A stretch of 64,000 bases of DNA from positions 1 to 64,000 of the forward strand of contig FJUW01000025.1 in assembly GCA_900074885.1 (NCBI GenBank), read 5' to 3'. This document shows, piece by piece, positions 1 to 13,780 of this stretch (positions are counted from its first letter, which is position 1; each line of letters starts with the position of its first letter). Source of the DNA: Rhynchosporium graminicola (taxonomy: Eukaryota; Ascomycota; Leotiomycetes; Helotiales; Ploettnerulaceae). Under the pieces are notes generated by a model, which made no database searches, was not told where the DNA came from, and was given only the letters and a program-made list of their open reading frames with translations. The translations under genes and the position numbers were made by a program.

Positions 1-3000
1 TATAAGTATAATCTCTCTAATCTAGACCTTAACTCCCTAATAAGAAGTAAGTAATTTATATACTTAACTATAGTTAATATAAATAGACTAAGAGTCTCTA
101 TAAGTAGCTTAATTAATACTAGAGCGAATAGTTATCTATTTATTAATTATACTCTTACCGGATAACTATTAGGGGCCCTTAGTATTAAAATCGAGCTACT
201 GCTTTATTTTATTCTAATACATAAGTTCTAATAGTCTATTAGAACCTATATTACTTATTTTATATATTTATACTTTTCTATTAATAATAAGCGTATTTAT
301 AACTACTTTTTTATTCTTCTCGATTTAGGATAATAAGATATAATTATTAATATTAAATAGATATAATAATTTCAGGTTAAGCTAGATACGCTCTATTATA
401 AGCTATTATAATCGGAACGCTATCTAGCTACTCTCTGATATAATAAGGAGATAATTATAATTCTATTACCTTATAAACTTAGTATTAATCGATCTTACTA
501 AATCGATCTTAATACGTAGGACTTAGCTATAAACTAGCTAGACTAATACTAATTATATTAAATAGTAGCGATATAATATATTAATATATTATTATTACTC
601 TTTAACTTATTTCCGCTTATTACTAAGGAATCCGAACTCTTTTCTGCTCTAACTTTATCGAGAAAGGTACTTATACTGAAACCCTATTATAAGTGCTTCT
701 CTTAACTTCCGAGGATCTAGAAACTAGTTCCGATTTACTAAATTAGTACTATAGCTTTTTACTTTAATATAAAATATAAAAGTTCCGAATTATTCTTTAT
801 TAGTATCTATAAGATAAACTACTTCTTATAAGACTATTTAAATAGTAATTCCCCTAAGGATCCTAATAGTAAACGACTTATAGCTAAAAAGCTATTAGAA
901 TAGTACTATACTCTTAAGGAATCCTTTTCTAAGCGGGATTCTAATATTCTTCTACTATATCGCTTATATAATTATAAAATTATTTTAGAAGAACTATTAC
1001 TTAACGTATATTCGCCCTTATATTAATAATCTACGAACGAACTATAAGTAACTAAGGAGTACCTTATAGAGAACCTAGATAAGGGATTTATTAAATCTAG
1101 CTAAAGTCCCTTTATATTACTTATACTATTTATTAAGAAGGCTAATAGAGGATTACGCTTCTATATCGACTATCGTAAGCTTAATATAATTACTCGAAAG
1201 GATTCTTACTTAATACTTAGGATTAATAAGCTCTTAACTTATATATCTAAAGTAGTAATCTTTATTAAACTAGATATCTAAGTAGTATTTAACTATATCT
1301 ATATAGACTCTGAATCCGAGGAGTATATTATTTTCCGAACTTGCTTCAGATCTTATAAATATAAAGTACTATCTTTTAGGCTCTATAATAGACTTAGTAC
1401 GTATTAGCGATATATAAATAATATACTACTAGACTACTTAGATAACTTTTATATAGCTTACTTAGATAATATTCTTATATACTTAGAAACGCTCTAGGAA
1501 TATAAGGAATATATTAAATTAGTATTATAACACTTAATAGATACCGGACTCTAAGTAGATATTAAGAAAAGCGAATTCTATATTCCTTAGACTAAATACC
1601 TCGGATATATTATTATTACTAACGGAATCGAGCTAGATCCTAAGAAAGTAGTATTATTAGTAAACTAGAAGTACCCCGAAATAGTAATAGCTATAAAATC
1701 CTTCTTAGGATTCTATAGGTTCTACTATTAATTTATTCAGAATTTCGGCCTTATCGCTAAACCTCTCTTAGTACTTACTCGGCTTATAGTACTATAGAAT
1801 TTTACTAACGATTATAAGAAGTCCTTTAATAATTTATATTAATAGCTACTATCGATATAGAAACTATACTATTTCGATCCTAAATTATAAACTAAACTAG
1901 AAACTAATACCTCTAATAGTATAATAGCTAGAGTTATCTCTTAATTATATGAAAATAACTAGTAGTATCTAATTAGATTCTACTTTTATATTCTTAATAG
2001 ATATAAACTAAACTAAGAGATCTACGATAAGAAGCTATATACTATTATTAAGTCTTTCCGGAAATAGAGACTAGAACTTATATCTCTATAATATTATACC
2101 GGNAATTATAAACTAAACTAGAAACTAATACTTCTAATAGTATAATAGCTAGAGTTATCTTCTAATTATATAAAGATAACTAGTAGTATCTAATTAGATT
2201 CTACTTTTATATTCTTAATAGATATAAACTAAACTAAGAGATCTACGATAAGAAGCTATATACTATTATTAAGTCTTTCCGGAAATAGAGACTAGAACTT
2301 ATATCTCTATAATATTATACCGGCGTATATACGGACTATCGATCCTTAGAATACTTTATAACTACTAAGGTCTTAACTAGTAAATAAGCTAGATAGATAG
2401 AATTCCTTTCCGAATTTAACTTTTAAATTATATATATACTTAGTAAAAATAACGCTAAAGCTAATATCTTTAGCTATAGGGAATAAGATCTAAGGATATA
2501 GAAATAATAGAAATAAGATAGTAGATCTCGGGTTTTATTATCTCTAGATCGCTTAGACCCTAAGATTAACGCGGAACTAGCTAAGTATTATATTAATTAA
2601 ATTAGTTATATATACCTAATATCGCTAAGGACTAATACGCTACTAGAACTTATATATAACTCTTTTAATTTAATTAAGAAACTATATTAATTTAATTAAG
2701 AATTATTCTCTAAGGAACGAAATATATTAAGAGATAGCTATATTATTAATAATAGTTTACTACTTTATAATAGTTATCTATACGTATAACGCTATACCTT
2801 ACTATATACTTATTTAATTAGCGAAATCTACGATTAAGTTTCCTCTGCTTATCTAAACGCTTATAAGACTACTAAAATAATTTCTACTTGTTACTACTAG
2901 AAAGGACTTATATTAGATATAAAACAATATACTTATAATTACTGCTCTTACTAGTACTCTTATCCGAAACAGACGAAATAGTAAGGATTCCTCTACTTAT

Positions 3001-3400
3001 TACTAGTGCTTAGCTACCTTATATAGTACTTAGCTATAGATTTTAAGGACTTCTTACTTAATAACTAAGGATTTAATAGGATATTAGTATTTATCGACCG
3101 CTTAAGGAAAGACTTCGTATTAATACTATACTATTATAATATCGATACTCATAGGATAGCGATATTATTTATCTAATAGATATATTATTTCGGATATACC
3201 CTTAAGTTAATTATATCCGACTGAGGGGCTTAGCTAGTCTTATCTTTCTAGTAAGAGTTTTACTATATAATTAGAGTTAAGATTAAGCTCTCTATCTCTT
3301 TCTACTAGTAAACCGATAGATAAATAGAGATTATAAATCGATATATTAACTAACGCCTTAGACCCTTTATTAATTACTACTAGAGTAACTAGGGCGAACT
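1..3400 (+). pseudogene. E0 pol, N-terminal part: protease/RT/RNase H/integrase remnant
   Basis: Plus-strand translation with RIP stops gives FIKKANRGLRFYIDYRKLN near 1129-1190, the classic start of a Ty3/gypsy reverse transcriptase, then KDSYLILRINKLLTY and KLDI. The catalytic box reads YLDNILIY near 1459-1482, so the second aspartate has become asparagine (GAT to AAT). RNase H follows near 1860-2460 and integrase near 2850-3390. The sequence aligns base by base with 5428 onward of E1. Dozens of TAA/TAG codons rule out function. Confidence 0.85.
1883..2323. repeat. 220-bp tandem duplication on either side of a single N
   Basis: Bases 1883-2102 are repeated at 2104-2323 with a constant offset of 221 and only a few differences. 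A single N sits at 2103 between the copies. The other family members (E1 near 7310-7530 and E2) have one copy. An unresolved contig overlap or a gap-filling error is the simplest reading. Confidence 0.85.
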
Positions 3401-3668
3401 TATAATAACAGCTCACCTGAATATCACATGAGAAGAAGGATAGATACTAGGGCCTAAGTTCATAAGTATCCCGGCAGAACTAGTATCCGACTCGGTATAG
3501 TATCGGACTAGTACTAGTATATATATATAAAGTGCCTTATACTCTATCTCTTTTCTTCTTCTTTCCTTATTTTTTTATTTTTTTTATAATAGACTATATA
3601 AGATTGTTCTTAGCTTCCTTACTTATTTATTCTTACTTATATATTACCTTAAGTCTTATATTATTATA
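3401..3668 (+). repeat. E1 5' LTR (268 bp)
   Basis: It starts tataataacagctcacc and ends gtcttatattattata. The less mutated copies show the unmutated ends as TGTGACGACAGC...GTGTCGTTACA. A TATA-like run (tatatatataa) lies about half way, followed by a pyrimidine-rich stretch, which fits a promoter reading forward. The left flank is GAACT. Confidence 0.9.
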
Positions 3669-5290
3669 TTAAATAAAAAGATCAAGATAGCTAGAGATAG
3701 CTTACTATAATATCTTACTACTAAGTTAATTATTCGATAACTACTTATATATAGCTAAGATACTAGAGATCTCTCGGATAACTATAAATCAGGGTTTAAT
3801 TTAGCTTATTATAAATAGTATAATAGAGGAAGTCTTCGCTAACGCTCCTTTAATAACTCCCTTAGTATAAAGGAATTATAGATAGATTTTAAAGAAAGTA
3901 TAATAAATACCTCGGAACTTTAACTTTTACGTATTACTACTAAAATAGCCCTAATATACTCCTTTTTAAGCTACTATTATAGCTCCTAACTAATAAACTA
4001 GAGACTCCTTTAGTTTTAAGGGGACTTAACGCGACTCTTTCCGCTCTACCTCTGAACTTAATCTATTATACTTTTCCTTATTCTAAATATCTCTTACCTT
4101 AGAGAATATTAATACCTTATTAAGGAAGTACTAACTAAAAAAGAAAGGAAAATAAAAGCGAAATTCACTAGAAGTATAATCGCTAAGTACTCTTATTACT
4201 ATAGGTAACTTAAACCTGATCTATTCTCTTTTATAATAATTAGCGGACTAGAAGGAAAAGAATAACTCTCTAGAAGATACTATAGATAAACTAATCTCTA
4301 TATAAGATAAGTTCCTTATAAGGGTCTCTTACTTATCTTCGACTCTCTTACTAGAACTAATACTATAATCTCCGCGTATTCTAGAGTTTAATAAGCTAAT
4401 AAACTCTATTCTAATATATAGTACTAAGAGAGAAGAAACTATTCCTAATAAACTTTCTCCCTCTCCTAGCGCCGAATCAGTAGAGTTACGCCTTAGGAAG
4501 TCTTATCTTACTAAGAAGATCCTGCCTCTAGATAATAGATTAGACTTTACTTTCCTTTAATAGAGAGTATCGATACGAGACTAGCTAGCTATAAACGCCG
4601 ACTATTACCTTATAGACTTCTCCTAGCGCGTTCTCGTATAGGAGCTAGTTACTAGATTAGCTAAAGAGTATCTTATACCTTAGTACCTTACTAACGAGTT
4701 TAAAACTAGTAAGGAAATAATCTCCTTACTAGAAGAGAACTTCCTTATTAGTTTAGAAGAAGATAATTACTATAACGCTTTCTATTACTTAGAAATATAA
4801 TAACTTAGCTATATACGCGAGACTTTCGCTGAGTTTTATAATCGATTTTAAAGCGCTATTATCTAAAGTAAAGTTAAAAAGAAAGAATAGTTCTTCTATA
4901 TATAAAATAAGATTATATTATCATTAAAAGCTTTAACTCTTATTATTAAACTAATATAGAATAAGGACTACGCTTCTATAGTTAGATCTTTACTTTCTTT
5001 TAATACTAAATATTACTATAACTTAGAATATACTTATCCTAAGAAAGCTACTACCCCGGTATAATACTATAAGCTTACTATTACTACTACGACTTCTACT
5101 AGTTCTACTCCTTACCGGTCCCTATGCTTAGCCCCTTAATAAACTACTCTTGTACTATACGTATATACTTCTACCTTAGTATAGTCTAATACTCCCTCCG
5201 CGCTAAAACGCTCTACTATCTTAACCGGAGAACCCCCTAAGTATTATAGTTATAGATAGCTCGGTTATATTAAGCTAGACTACCTTAACC
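3669..5290 (+). pseudogene. E1 gag remnant with RIP-ruined zinc knuckle
   Basis: The frame starting just after the 5' LTR (KIARDSLL...) is interrupted by many TAA/TAG codons. Near 5229-5273 it reads PKYYSYRQLGYIKLD if TAG is taken as glutamine. That is a CCHC zinc knuckle (C-x2-C-x4-H) in which cysteine (TGC/TGT) and histidine (CAT) codons have all become tyrosine codons, as G-to-A and C-to-T changes predict. It would have been the capsid and nucleocapsid protein. The same gag lies on the minus strand in E2 (22800-24416) and in part in E-1. Confidence 0.8.
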
Positions 5291-8200
5291 TGCCTAAGGT
5301 TTAATTAATTAACGAATTTCCGAAAGAGGATTAAGTAACTAAGGAAGTAATAGAAAATATACCCTCCGAATCTAGACTAATACTAGAGGGAAACGATAAG
5401 GCCTAAGTAAAAACTCTTTCCTAAGTCTACATAAGTATAATCTCTCTAATCTAGACCTTAACTCTCTAATAGGAAGTAAGTAATTTATATACTTAACTAT
5501 AGTTAGTATAAATAAGCTAAGAGTTTCTATAAGTAGCTTAATCGATATTAGAGTAAATAGTTATCTATTTATTAATCGCACTCTTACCGGACGACTATCA
5601 GGAGCCCTTAGTATTAAAATCGAGCTATTACCTTATCTTATTCTAATATATAAGTTCTAATAGTCTATTAGAACCTATATTACTTATTTTATATATTTAT
5701 ACTTTTCTATTAATAATAGGCGTATTTATAATTACTCTTTTATTCTCCTCGATTTAGGATAATAAGATATAATTATTAGTATTAAATAGATATAACGATT
5801 TCAAGTTAAGCTAGATATACTCTACTATAAGCTTCTATAGCCGGAACGCTATCTAGCTACCTTCTGATATAATAAGGAGATAATTATAATCTTATTACCT
5901 TATAAACTTAGTATTAATTAATCTTACTAAATCGACGCTAACGCGCGGGACTTAGCTATAAGCTAGCTAGACTAATAGCGATTATATTAAATAGTAGTAA
6001 TATAGTATATTAATATATTATCCTTATTATTTAACTTATTTCCGCTTATTACTAAGGAATCCGAACCTTTTCTCGCTCCGAATTTATTAAGAAAAGTACT
6101 TACGCCGAAATCCTATTATAAGTGCTTTTCTTAACTTCTAAGGATCTAGAAACTAGTTCCGATTTACTAAATTAGTATTATAGCTTTTTATTTTAATATA
6201 AAACGTAAAAGCTCTGAATTATTCTTTATTAGTATCTATAAGATAAACTACTTTATATAAGACTATTTAAATAGTAATTCTCCTAAGGATCCCGATACCG
6301 AATAACTTATAGCTAAAAAGCTACTAGAATAGTATTATACTCTTAAGGAATCCTTTTCTAAGCGGGATTCTAATATTCTTCTACTATATTACTTATATAA
6401 TTATAAAATTATTTTAGAAGAACTATTACTTAACGTATATTCGCTCTTATATTAGTAATCTACGAACGAACTATAAGTAACTAAGGAGTACTTTATAAAG
6501 AACCTAGATAAGGGATTTATTAAATCTAGCTAAAGTCCCTTTATATTACCTATACTATTTATTAAGAAAGCTAATAGAGGATTACGCTTCTATATCGACT
6601 ATTATAAGCTTAATATAATTACTTAAAAGGATTCCTACTTAATACTTAGGATTAATAAGCTCTTAACTTATATATCTAAAGTAATAATCTTTACTAAACT
6701 AGATATCCGGGTAGTATTTAACTATATCTATATAGACCTTAAATCCGAGGAATATACTATTTTCTGAACTCGCTTTAGATCCTATAAATATAAAGTATTA
6801 CTTTTTAAGCTCTATAATAGACTTAGTATATACTAGTAATATATAAATAATATATTACTAAACTACTTAGATGATTTCTATATAGCTTACTTAGATAATA
6901 TTCTTATATACTCGGAAATACTCTAGGAATATAAGGAATATATTAAATTAGTACTATAATACTTAATAAATACTAGACTCTAAGTAGATATTAAGAAACG
7001 TGAATTCTATATTACTCGGACTAAATACTTTAGATATATTATTATTACTAATAGAATCAAGCTAGATCCTGAGAAAGTAATACTATTAGTAGATTAGAAG
7101 TACCCCGAAATAGTAATAGCTATAAAATCCTTCTTAGGATTCTATAAGTTCTATTATTAATTTATTTGGAATTTCGGCCTTATCGATAAACCTCTCTTAG
7201 TGCTTACTTAGCTTATAGTATTATAGAATTTTATTAATAATTATAAGAAGTCCTTTAACGATTTATATTAATAGCTACTATTAGTATAGAAACTATACTA
7301 TTTCGACTCTAAGTTATAGACTAAACTAGAAACTAATACCTCCGATAGTATAATAGCTAGAGGTATCTCCTAATTATATAAAGATAACTAGTAGTATCTA
7401 ATTAGATTCTACTCTTATATTCTTAATAGATATAAACTAAACTAAGAGATCTATAATAAGGAGCTATATACTATTATTAAGTCTTTCCGGAAATAGAGAC
7501 TAGAACTTATATCTCTATAACGCTATACTAGCGTATATACGGACTATTAATCCTTAGAGTACTTTATAACTACTAAGGTCCTAACTAATAAGTAAGCTAG
7601 ATAAATAGAATTCCTCTCTAAATTTAACTTTTAAATTATATATACGCTTAGTAAAGATAACGCTAAAGCTAATATCCTTAGCTATAAGGAATAAGATCTA
7701 AAGATATAAGAATAATAGAAATAAGATAATAGATCTCGGGTTTTATTACTTCTAGACCGCTTAGACTCTAGGATTAACGCGGAACTAGCTAAGTATTATA
7801 TCGATTAAATTAGTTATATATACTTAATATCGCTAAGGACTAATACGCTACCGGAACTTATATATAACTCTTTTAATTTAATTAAGAAACTATACTAATC
7901 TAACTGAGAATCGTTCTCTAATAAATAGAATATATTAAGAGATAGCTATACTATTAATAATAGATTATTACTTTATAATAGTTATTTATATATAATACTA
8001 TATCTCGCTATATACTTATTTAATTAGCGAAGTCTACGATTAAGTTTCTTCCGCTTATCTAAATACTCGTAAGACTACTGAAATAATTTCTACTTATTAT
8101 TACTAGAAAGGACTTATATCGGATATAAAATAATATACTTATAATTACTACTCTTATTAGTACTCTTATCTGAAATAGACGAAATAGTAAGGATTCCTCC

Positions 8201-9304
8201 ACTTATTACTAATACTTAGCTACTTTATATAGTACTTAGCTATAGATTTTAAGGACTTCCTGCCTAATAACTAAGGATTTAATAAGATATTAGTATTTAT
8301 CGACCGCCTAGGGAAAGACTCTATATCGATACTATATCATTATAATATCGATACTCGTAGGGTAATAATATTATTTATCTAATAGATATATTATTTCGGA
8401 TATACCTTTAAGTTAATTATATCTAACTAAGGAGCTTAGCTAGTCTTATCCTTCTAGTAAGAGTTTTACTATATAATTAGAGTTAAAGTTAAGCTCTCTA
8501 CTTCTTTCTATTAGTAAACCGATAGATAAATAGAGATTATAAATTAGTATATTAACTAATACTTACGACCTTTTATTAATTACTACTAGAGTAACTAGGG
8601 CGAACTACTACTAATAATAGACCGCGCTTAAGTAACTTTACCTTACGATTCTATTAGTATAGCGCTATATACTCTTAAATATAATATACTACTATAGAAT
8701 AGCTAGGACTAGAAGTAACTTACCGGATTAATACTATAAGAGAAGCTTAATTATACTAATACTAAATCCTTAGCTAAATATACTAAATCTGCTATCGAGG
8801 TTATAAAAGCTAATATACTAGCTATCTAGTATAAGATAAGTACTATAACTAACCCGAAATAGCGTAGTATCGACTAGGAAGTTAGAGATAAGGTATTTCT
8901 CTCTATAAGGAACCTTAAGAATTACTAGCTAAGTAAGAAGTTATCTAGCTTCTAAGTAGGATTATACTAAGTCCTAGCTAAGATTAGATACTCTTATAAG
9001 CTAGATTTACTCCCGGGATCCTCTATATACGATATATTCGCTCCTAAATTACTCTTTAAGGACTCGGATAACTTATTACTAAGCTAGGAGTTACTAAACC
9101 TACCCCCGGAGGTTATCGCTACTTAAGAAGAGTAAGAGTTATAAGATATACTCGCTATATAGCTCCTAAGAGGTAATCTGAAGTATTAGGTTAGTTAGCT
9201 AAGCTACGACCCGGACCTAACTTAATATAACGCTTCCGATCTAATAAGTACTCTATATAAGCTCAGAGACTTCTATGCTACTAACCCAAGTAAACCTAGA
9301 CCTC
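5291..9304 (+). pseudogene. E1 pol remnant ending in a chromodomain
   Basis: This copy aligns with 1-3400 of E0 from 5428 onward. The RT start FIKKANRGLRFYIDY lies near 6561-6605, and the catalytic box again reads YLDNILIYS near 6885-6912 (second Asp lost). RNase H lies near 7310-7700. Integrase lies near 8100-8600, its HHCC cysteines turned to tyrosine. After integrase, 9105-9300 translates to a chromodomain-like stretch with RGNLKYWV, LSYDPDLT and YNASDL, ending NPSKPRPL. Chromodomains at this place define chromoviruses and may steer integration to marked chromatin. E2 interrupts the frame directly after it. Confidence 0.85.
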
Positions 9305-9572
9305 TATAACGACATAAGACTTAAGGCGGTATATAAGTAAGAATAAACAAGTAGGAAGGCTAAGAGCGATCTTATATAGTCTATTACGAAGAAAATAAAA
9401 AGATAAGGAAGGAAGAAGAAGAGAGATAGAGTATAAGGCACTTTATATATATATACCGGTACTAGTCCGATATTATACCGAGTCGGATACTAGTTCTGCC
9501 GGGATACCTATGAACTTAGGCTCTAGTATCTATCCTTCTTCTTATATAATATTCAGATAAGCTGTCGTTATA
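9305..9572 (-). repeat. E2 3' LTR (reverse, 268 bp)
   Basis: It starts TATAACGACATAAGAC on the plus strand and ends GCTGTCGTTATA, the reverse complement of the family LTR. It is followed by cctccctcttaag, the reverse complement of the polypurine tract, as expected next to a 3' LTR in reverse orientation. Confidence 0.9.
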
Positions 9573-9584
9573 TTACCTCCCTCT

Positions 9585-11661
9585 TAAGAAGAGCTTAACC
9601 CTAAGCTCGGAAGGTTATAGTTTATACTAGAATTAGTCTTTATTATAACTATTTTCGTCGATATTCGCGTAATAAGCGCTAGCCGCTCTTTAGTAGTAGT
9701 AAATTCTTTATTAGGTTCTAACTAGTTATATCGCTATAATAGTACTATATTAGTTATAGCTTCTAAATCGGGCGGTGAGTAGTATTTACTTTATCTGTTT
9801 ATAGTAGGAGTCGAGTTTAAGTAGAGCGTAAGATATATAAAGGAAAGGGTTTATTAATATTAGAGCTTTTCCTTTTTAACTGCAATAACTACTTTAACTT
9901 ATAAGTTTATTCTCCTTAGACTACGATATAGCTCCTAGAGTAAGTATTATTACTAATTACTATAGTAATCTACTATAATCTTATATATTAATCGACTTAA
10001 TTAACTCTTCTCTTAATATAAGTAAGTTTCCTATCTTAGTTTTAGGGATAGTTTTAAGTATAATATAGGGGTTTTACGGATCTATAACGCTAACTCCTAT
10101 AATACCTTTACTAGTTCCTGCCGGTACTCTTTTAGTAGCGTATCGTATATATTACCTACGATATATTCGCGCTTTCCTTAAGATAAAGTATAATAATACT
10201 CCTATTTTAGAACTCTTATACTCGTTTAATAAGCTTAACTCTAAGCTTTATAAGTATTATTCGGTATTAAAGAGCAGTTATAAGTATATAAGTTACTTAA
10301 ATATAAATATAGTTATATATACTAACGCGTTATAGTTACCTAATTATATTAATATAGAGTATATTATTTTATCCGGTTTACTTCCTAGCGGCGAAGCTAA
10401 GGATATAGAGCTAAATCGGAGTAGTATTATAGCTACTTATAAGGCTATTAATCGGATCTATTATCTTACGAAATCTGCTACTCCTATTATTACGTTAGAG
10501 ATTACTACTATATAATTAGTAGAGACTTAGGCTTTAAGGCGTTCTATAGAGAAAGTATTTAAGGAGTTAGAGTTTATTAAGATAATAAGTTATAATCTTA
10601 AACCCTTAGATNNNNNNNNNNNNNNNNNNNNNNNTAAGAAGAGCTTAACCCTAAGCTCGGAAGGTTATAGTTTATACTAGAATTAGTCTTTATTATAACT
10701 ATTTTCGTCGATATTCGCGTAATAAGCGCTAGCCGCTCTTTAGTAGTAGTAAATTCTTTATTAGGTTCTAACTAGTTATATCGCTATAATAGTACTATAT
10801 TAGTTATAGCTTCTAAATCGGGCGGTGAGTAGTATTTACTTTATCTGTTTATAGTAGGAGTCGAGTTTAAGTAGAGCGTAAGATATATAAAGGAAAGGGT
10901 TTATTAATATTAGAGCTTTTCCTTTTTAACTGCAATAACTACTTTAACTTATAAGTTTATTCTCCTTAGACTACGATATAGCTCCTAGAGTAAGTATTAT
11001 TACTAATTACTATAGTAATCTACTATAATCTTATATATTAATCGACTTAATTAACTCTTCTCTTAATATAAGTAAGTTTCCTATCTTAGTTTTAGGGATA
11101 GTTTTAAGTATAATATAGGGGTTTTACGGATCTATAACGCTAACTCCTATAATACCTTTACTAGTTCCTGCCGGTACTCTTTTAGTAGCGTATCGTATAT
11201 ATTACCTACGATATATTCGCGCTTTCCTTAAGATAAAGTATAATAATACTCCTATTTTAGAACTCTTATACTCGTTTAATAAGCTTAACTCTAAGCTTTA
11301 TAAGTATTATTCGGTATTAAAGAGCAGTTATAAGTATATAAGTTACTTAAATATAAATATAGTTATATATACTAACGCGTTATAGTTACCTAATTATATT
11401 AATATAGAGTATATTATTTTATCCGGTTTACTTCCTAGCGGCGAAGCTAAGGATATAGAGCTAAATCGGAGTAGTATTATAGCTACTTATAAGGCTATTA
11501 ATCGGATCTATTATCTTACGAAATCTGCTACTCCTATTATTACGTTAGAGATTACTACTATATAATTAGTAGAGACTTAGGCTTTAAGGCGTTCTATAGA
11601 GAAAGTATTTAAGGAGTTAGAGTTTATTAAGATAATAAGTTATAATCTTAAACCCTTAGAT
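9585..11661. other. Scaffold gap of 23 N between two identical 1027-bp copies
   Basis: Bases 9585-10611 and 10635-11661 match at every position compared, at a fixed offset of 1050, with 23 N at 10612-10634. Copies of repeats exposed to RIP differ from one another everywhere else in the window, so an identical pair on both sides of a gap is best read as the same sequence assembled twice (unmerged contig ends). E2 is therefore probably about 1050 bp shorter than shown. Confidence 0.9.
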
Positions 11662-11871
11662 ACTAGTATAATACTAACGCGATATAAGATCTAGATCTTC
11701 TACTAGTCGATTCGGCGAAATCTAAGTTAATAGTATAAATAATATTAAAGTAGATAAAAGAGTTAAATAGTATTATACGGGAATTTATAAAGAAAGCTAT
11801 ATTTAAAGCTATAATATCTAATACTAAAGGAAAAAGGAATTTGCCTTCTAGTTTAGAGATAGCGTTAGATC
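9600..11871 (+). pseudogene. E2 antisense reading frame, N-terminal part
   Basis: Between the 3' LTR and the end of pol, the strand opposite to E2 gag-pol has a long, nearly open frame. Recognisable pieces include SSIYFICLQQESSLSRAQDI near 9780-9840, FSLDYDIAPRVSIITNYY near 9930-9980, LLPSGEAKDIELNRSS near 10410-10460, and SKLIVQIILKQIKELNSIIR near 11717-11780. Nearly all interruptions are TAA or TAG at sites where CAA, CAG or TGG would fit. The best frame changes once near 11640-11700, so an indel, an intron or two frames are possible. The 1027-bp duplication is included in these coordinates. I recognise no domain. Confidence 0.5.
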
Positions 11872-11876
11872 TAGAT

Positions 11877-12111
11877 TATGACGACTGGTCAGGTTTGGAG
11901 GTCTCTCCCTATTGGTGGAAACACTTACTGCTAAGCGAGATTACCCGAGTAGAGTTTAGGGGCCCCTTTTCATGTATATACTTCTATTCTCTCTCTACTT
12001 CTAGACTCCTTAGTTATAGATTCTTAAGTGATTCTTACTACTTCATATTCATAGCAATATGAGGTCTTATTACTCAGGTAGTTTTGAGACCTTTCTAGAG
12101 TAAGCGTTATA
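11877..12111 (+). repeat. E3 5' LTR (235 bp)
   Basis: It runs from TATGACGACTGGTCAGG to GTAAGCGTTATA. It differs from the 3' copy at scattered sites, several of which are G-to-A or C-to-T changes (ttggtgg here against ttagtag in the other copy). A tatata motif lies near 11976. Confidence 0.93.
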
Positions 12112-13780
12112 TTATCTATAACTCTTTTACCTATATCTAAGAAGATAATAAATATCTACTTATATTATACCTCTGTGCCTAGAGCTACTAAACGCAGGAG
12201 ACTACGCTATACAGAGAAGGCCTATACTAAGTATAAACTTGAAGAATAGCACCTAAACCGAAGTAACCTAAGTCCGATAAATCGATTACTAGTTCTCTGA
12301 CTCCCTCTACTTCTTATTCTTCGGCGACTTGTAATACTCGCTATAACTTACCTCTCTCTATAGTAGAGAGTACTCGCGATGACGCCTCGTCCGAGTTAAG
12401 CTCCCTAACTCCTACTATAATTAACGAACTCACTAAGTCGCTAAACCTCCCTGATAATACTCTTATATTAATAGTAACTATAAGTAACTTATAGGAAGAC
12501 CGCGCTTACTAGCTATAAGAGGCAGAAAGGAAGCTCGCGGAGGAGAGATAATTAAATACTAACCTATCTGCAGAACTGCGCTAGTTACGGGACGAGTTCC
12601 TGGAACTACGCTAGTTGACTGCTTAGCGCTCTACTAAGTCTATATCGTTTAATAACGTTTAATCGCGTATAATATTACTATTATTAATTGAAGAAGATAA
12701 CGCTACTCCTACGCCTAATAATCGTCGTCGAGAATAATCTACCGGAGGAATATTGTTAATGTTATACGCTACGCGTATAGAGAAGATACCGAACCTTCTA
12801 AATAAGCTCTCTGATAGAATCGACTACTCTCTAAAACTCTGGGAAGTGCAGATACGTAACGCTCTCTAGCGCTACTCTAGCTACTTTATCGACGAAGATC
12901 ACTGTAAAGATTAGTTACTTAACTAAATAGAAGGAATAGCTAGAACTTACCTGGAACTCTTATTCTTGGAACTAGAATATAATAAAGAAGGCAGTATAAT
13001 CGATTCACTCGATATGATTACTTAACTCGTCTCCTTCTTATTTAATCTATATGACTAATAAACTGTAAGAGCTAGCTACTCCGCGCTAAAGATAGATTAT
13101 AAGTAGACCTTCTGGACGTTCTATTACGAGTTTCGTACGCTAACTCGTAAAGCTAGAGTAAATAATTAATCGACTCTGAAAATAGACTTATAGGAGAAGC
13201 TACCTATATAGCTACGGAAATAGCTCTTTTAATAGTACCGAACCTTAAGGACACTAGAAGAATATATTAAGGCTATATAAGCTGAAGACTAAGGTTAATT
13301 TATTGAAAAAACTTACTATTCCGAGTCTTCGGCTAAGGCTAGCGCGACTCGGGAACGCTCTATAAATACCTCCTCCTAGTGCCGTAGTATTAACTCCTCT
13401 TCTCACCCGCAAATTAGTCTTCCTACGCCTGAGAATACTAGTGCGACTAGTAAATAAGTACTATACTCTGCACGAAACGACACGCCTCGTGCATAATCGC
13501 CAGCGAATACTCCTTGTCACTTTACGCTTACCTTATACTTATACTCGTCGTTAGCTCGACTTAATACTCCGTATCGAATTAATATAATTAACGCTAATAA
13601 CGATATTAATAGCGAGCTAGAAGAAACGTACGATAACGCCTAGGAGTATATTAAACCGCTAGTAAAAGATTACGCCTAGGGAAAGACTTCTTCCTAAGTA
13701 GTATACGAGATATGCGATATCTTAACCTTACGAAGCTTCTTAGTAGTTAATCGTTCACTATACGTGCTACTCTTACTAAG
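12112..13780 (+). pseudogene. E3 gag remnant
   Basis: An ATG frame near 12379 starts MTPRPS and continues with interruptions through charged, glutamate- and arginine-rich stretches (for example EAERKLAEER near 12520-12550 and LRDEFLELR near 12590-12620). This fits a coiled-coil-rich Gag. I found no clear zinc knuckle. The position between the 5' LTR and the protease supports a gag assignment; the sequence alone would not. Confidence 0.55.

Noticed and set aside
11841..12062. 73-codon open frame beginning in E2 and running into the E3 LTR
   Set aside because: It crosses an insertion junction. The first part belongs to the E2 antisense frame and the rest is LTR sequence.
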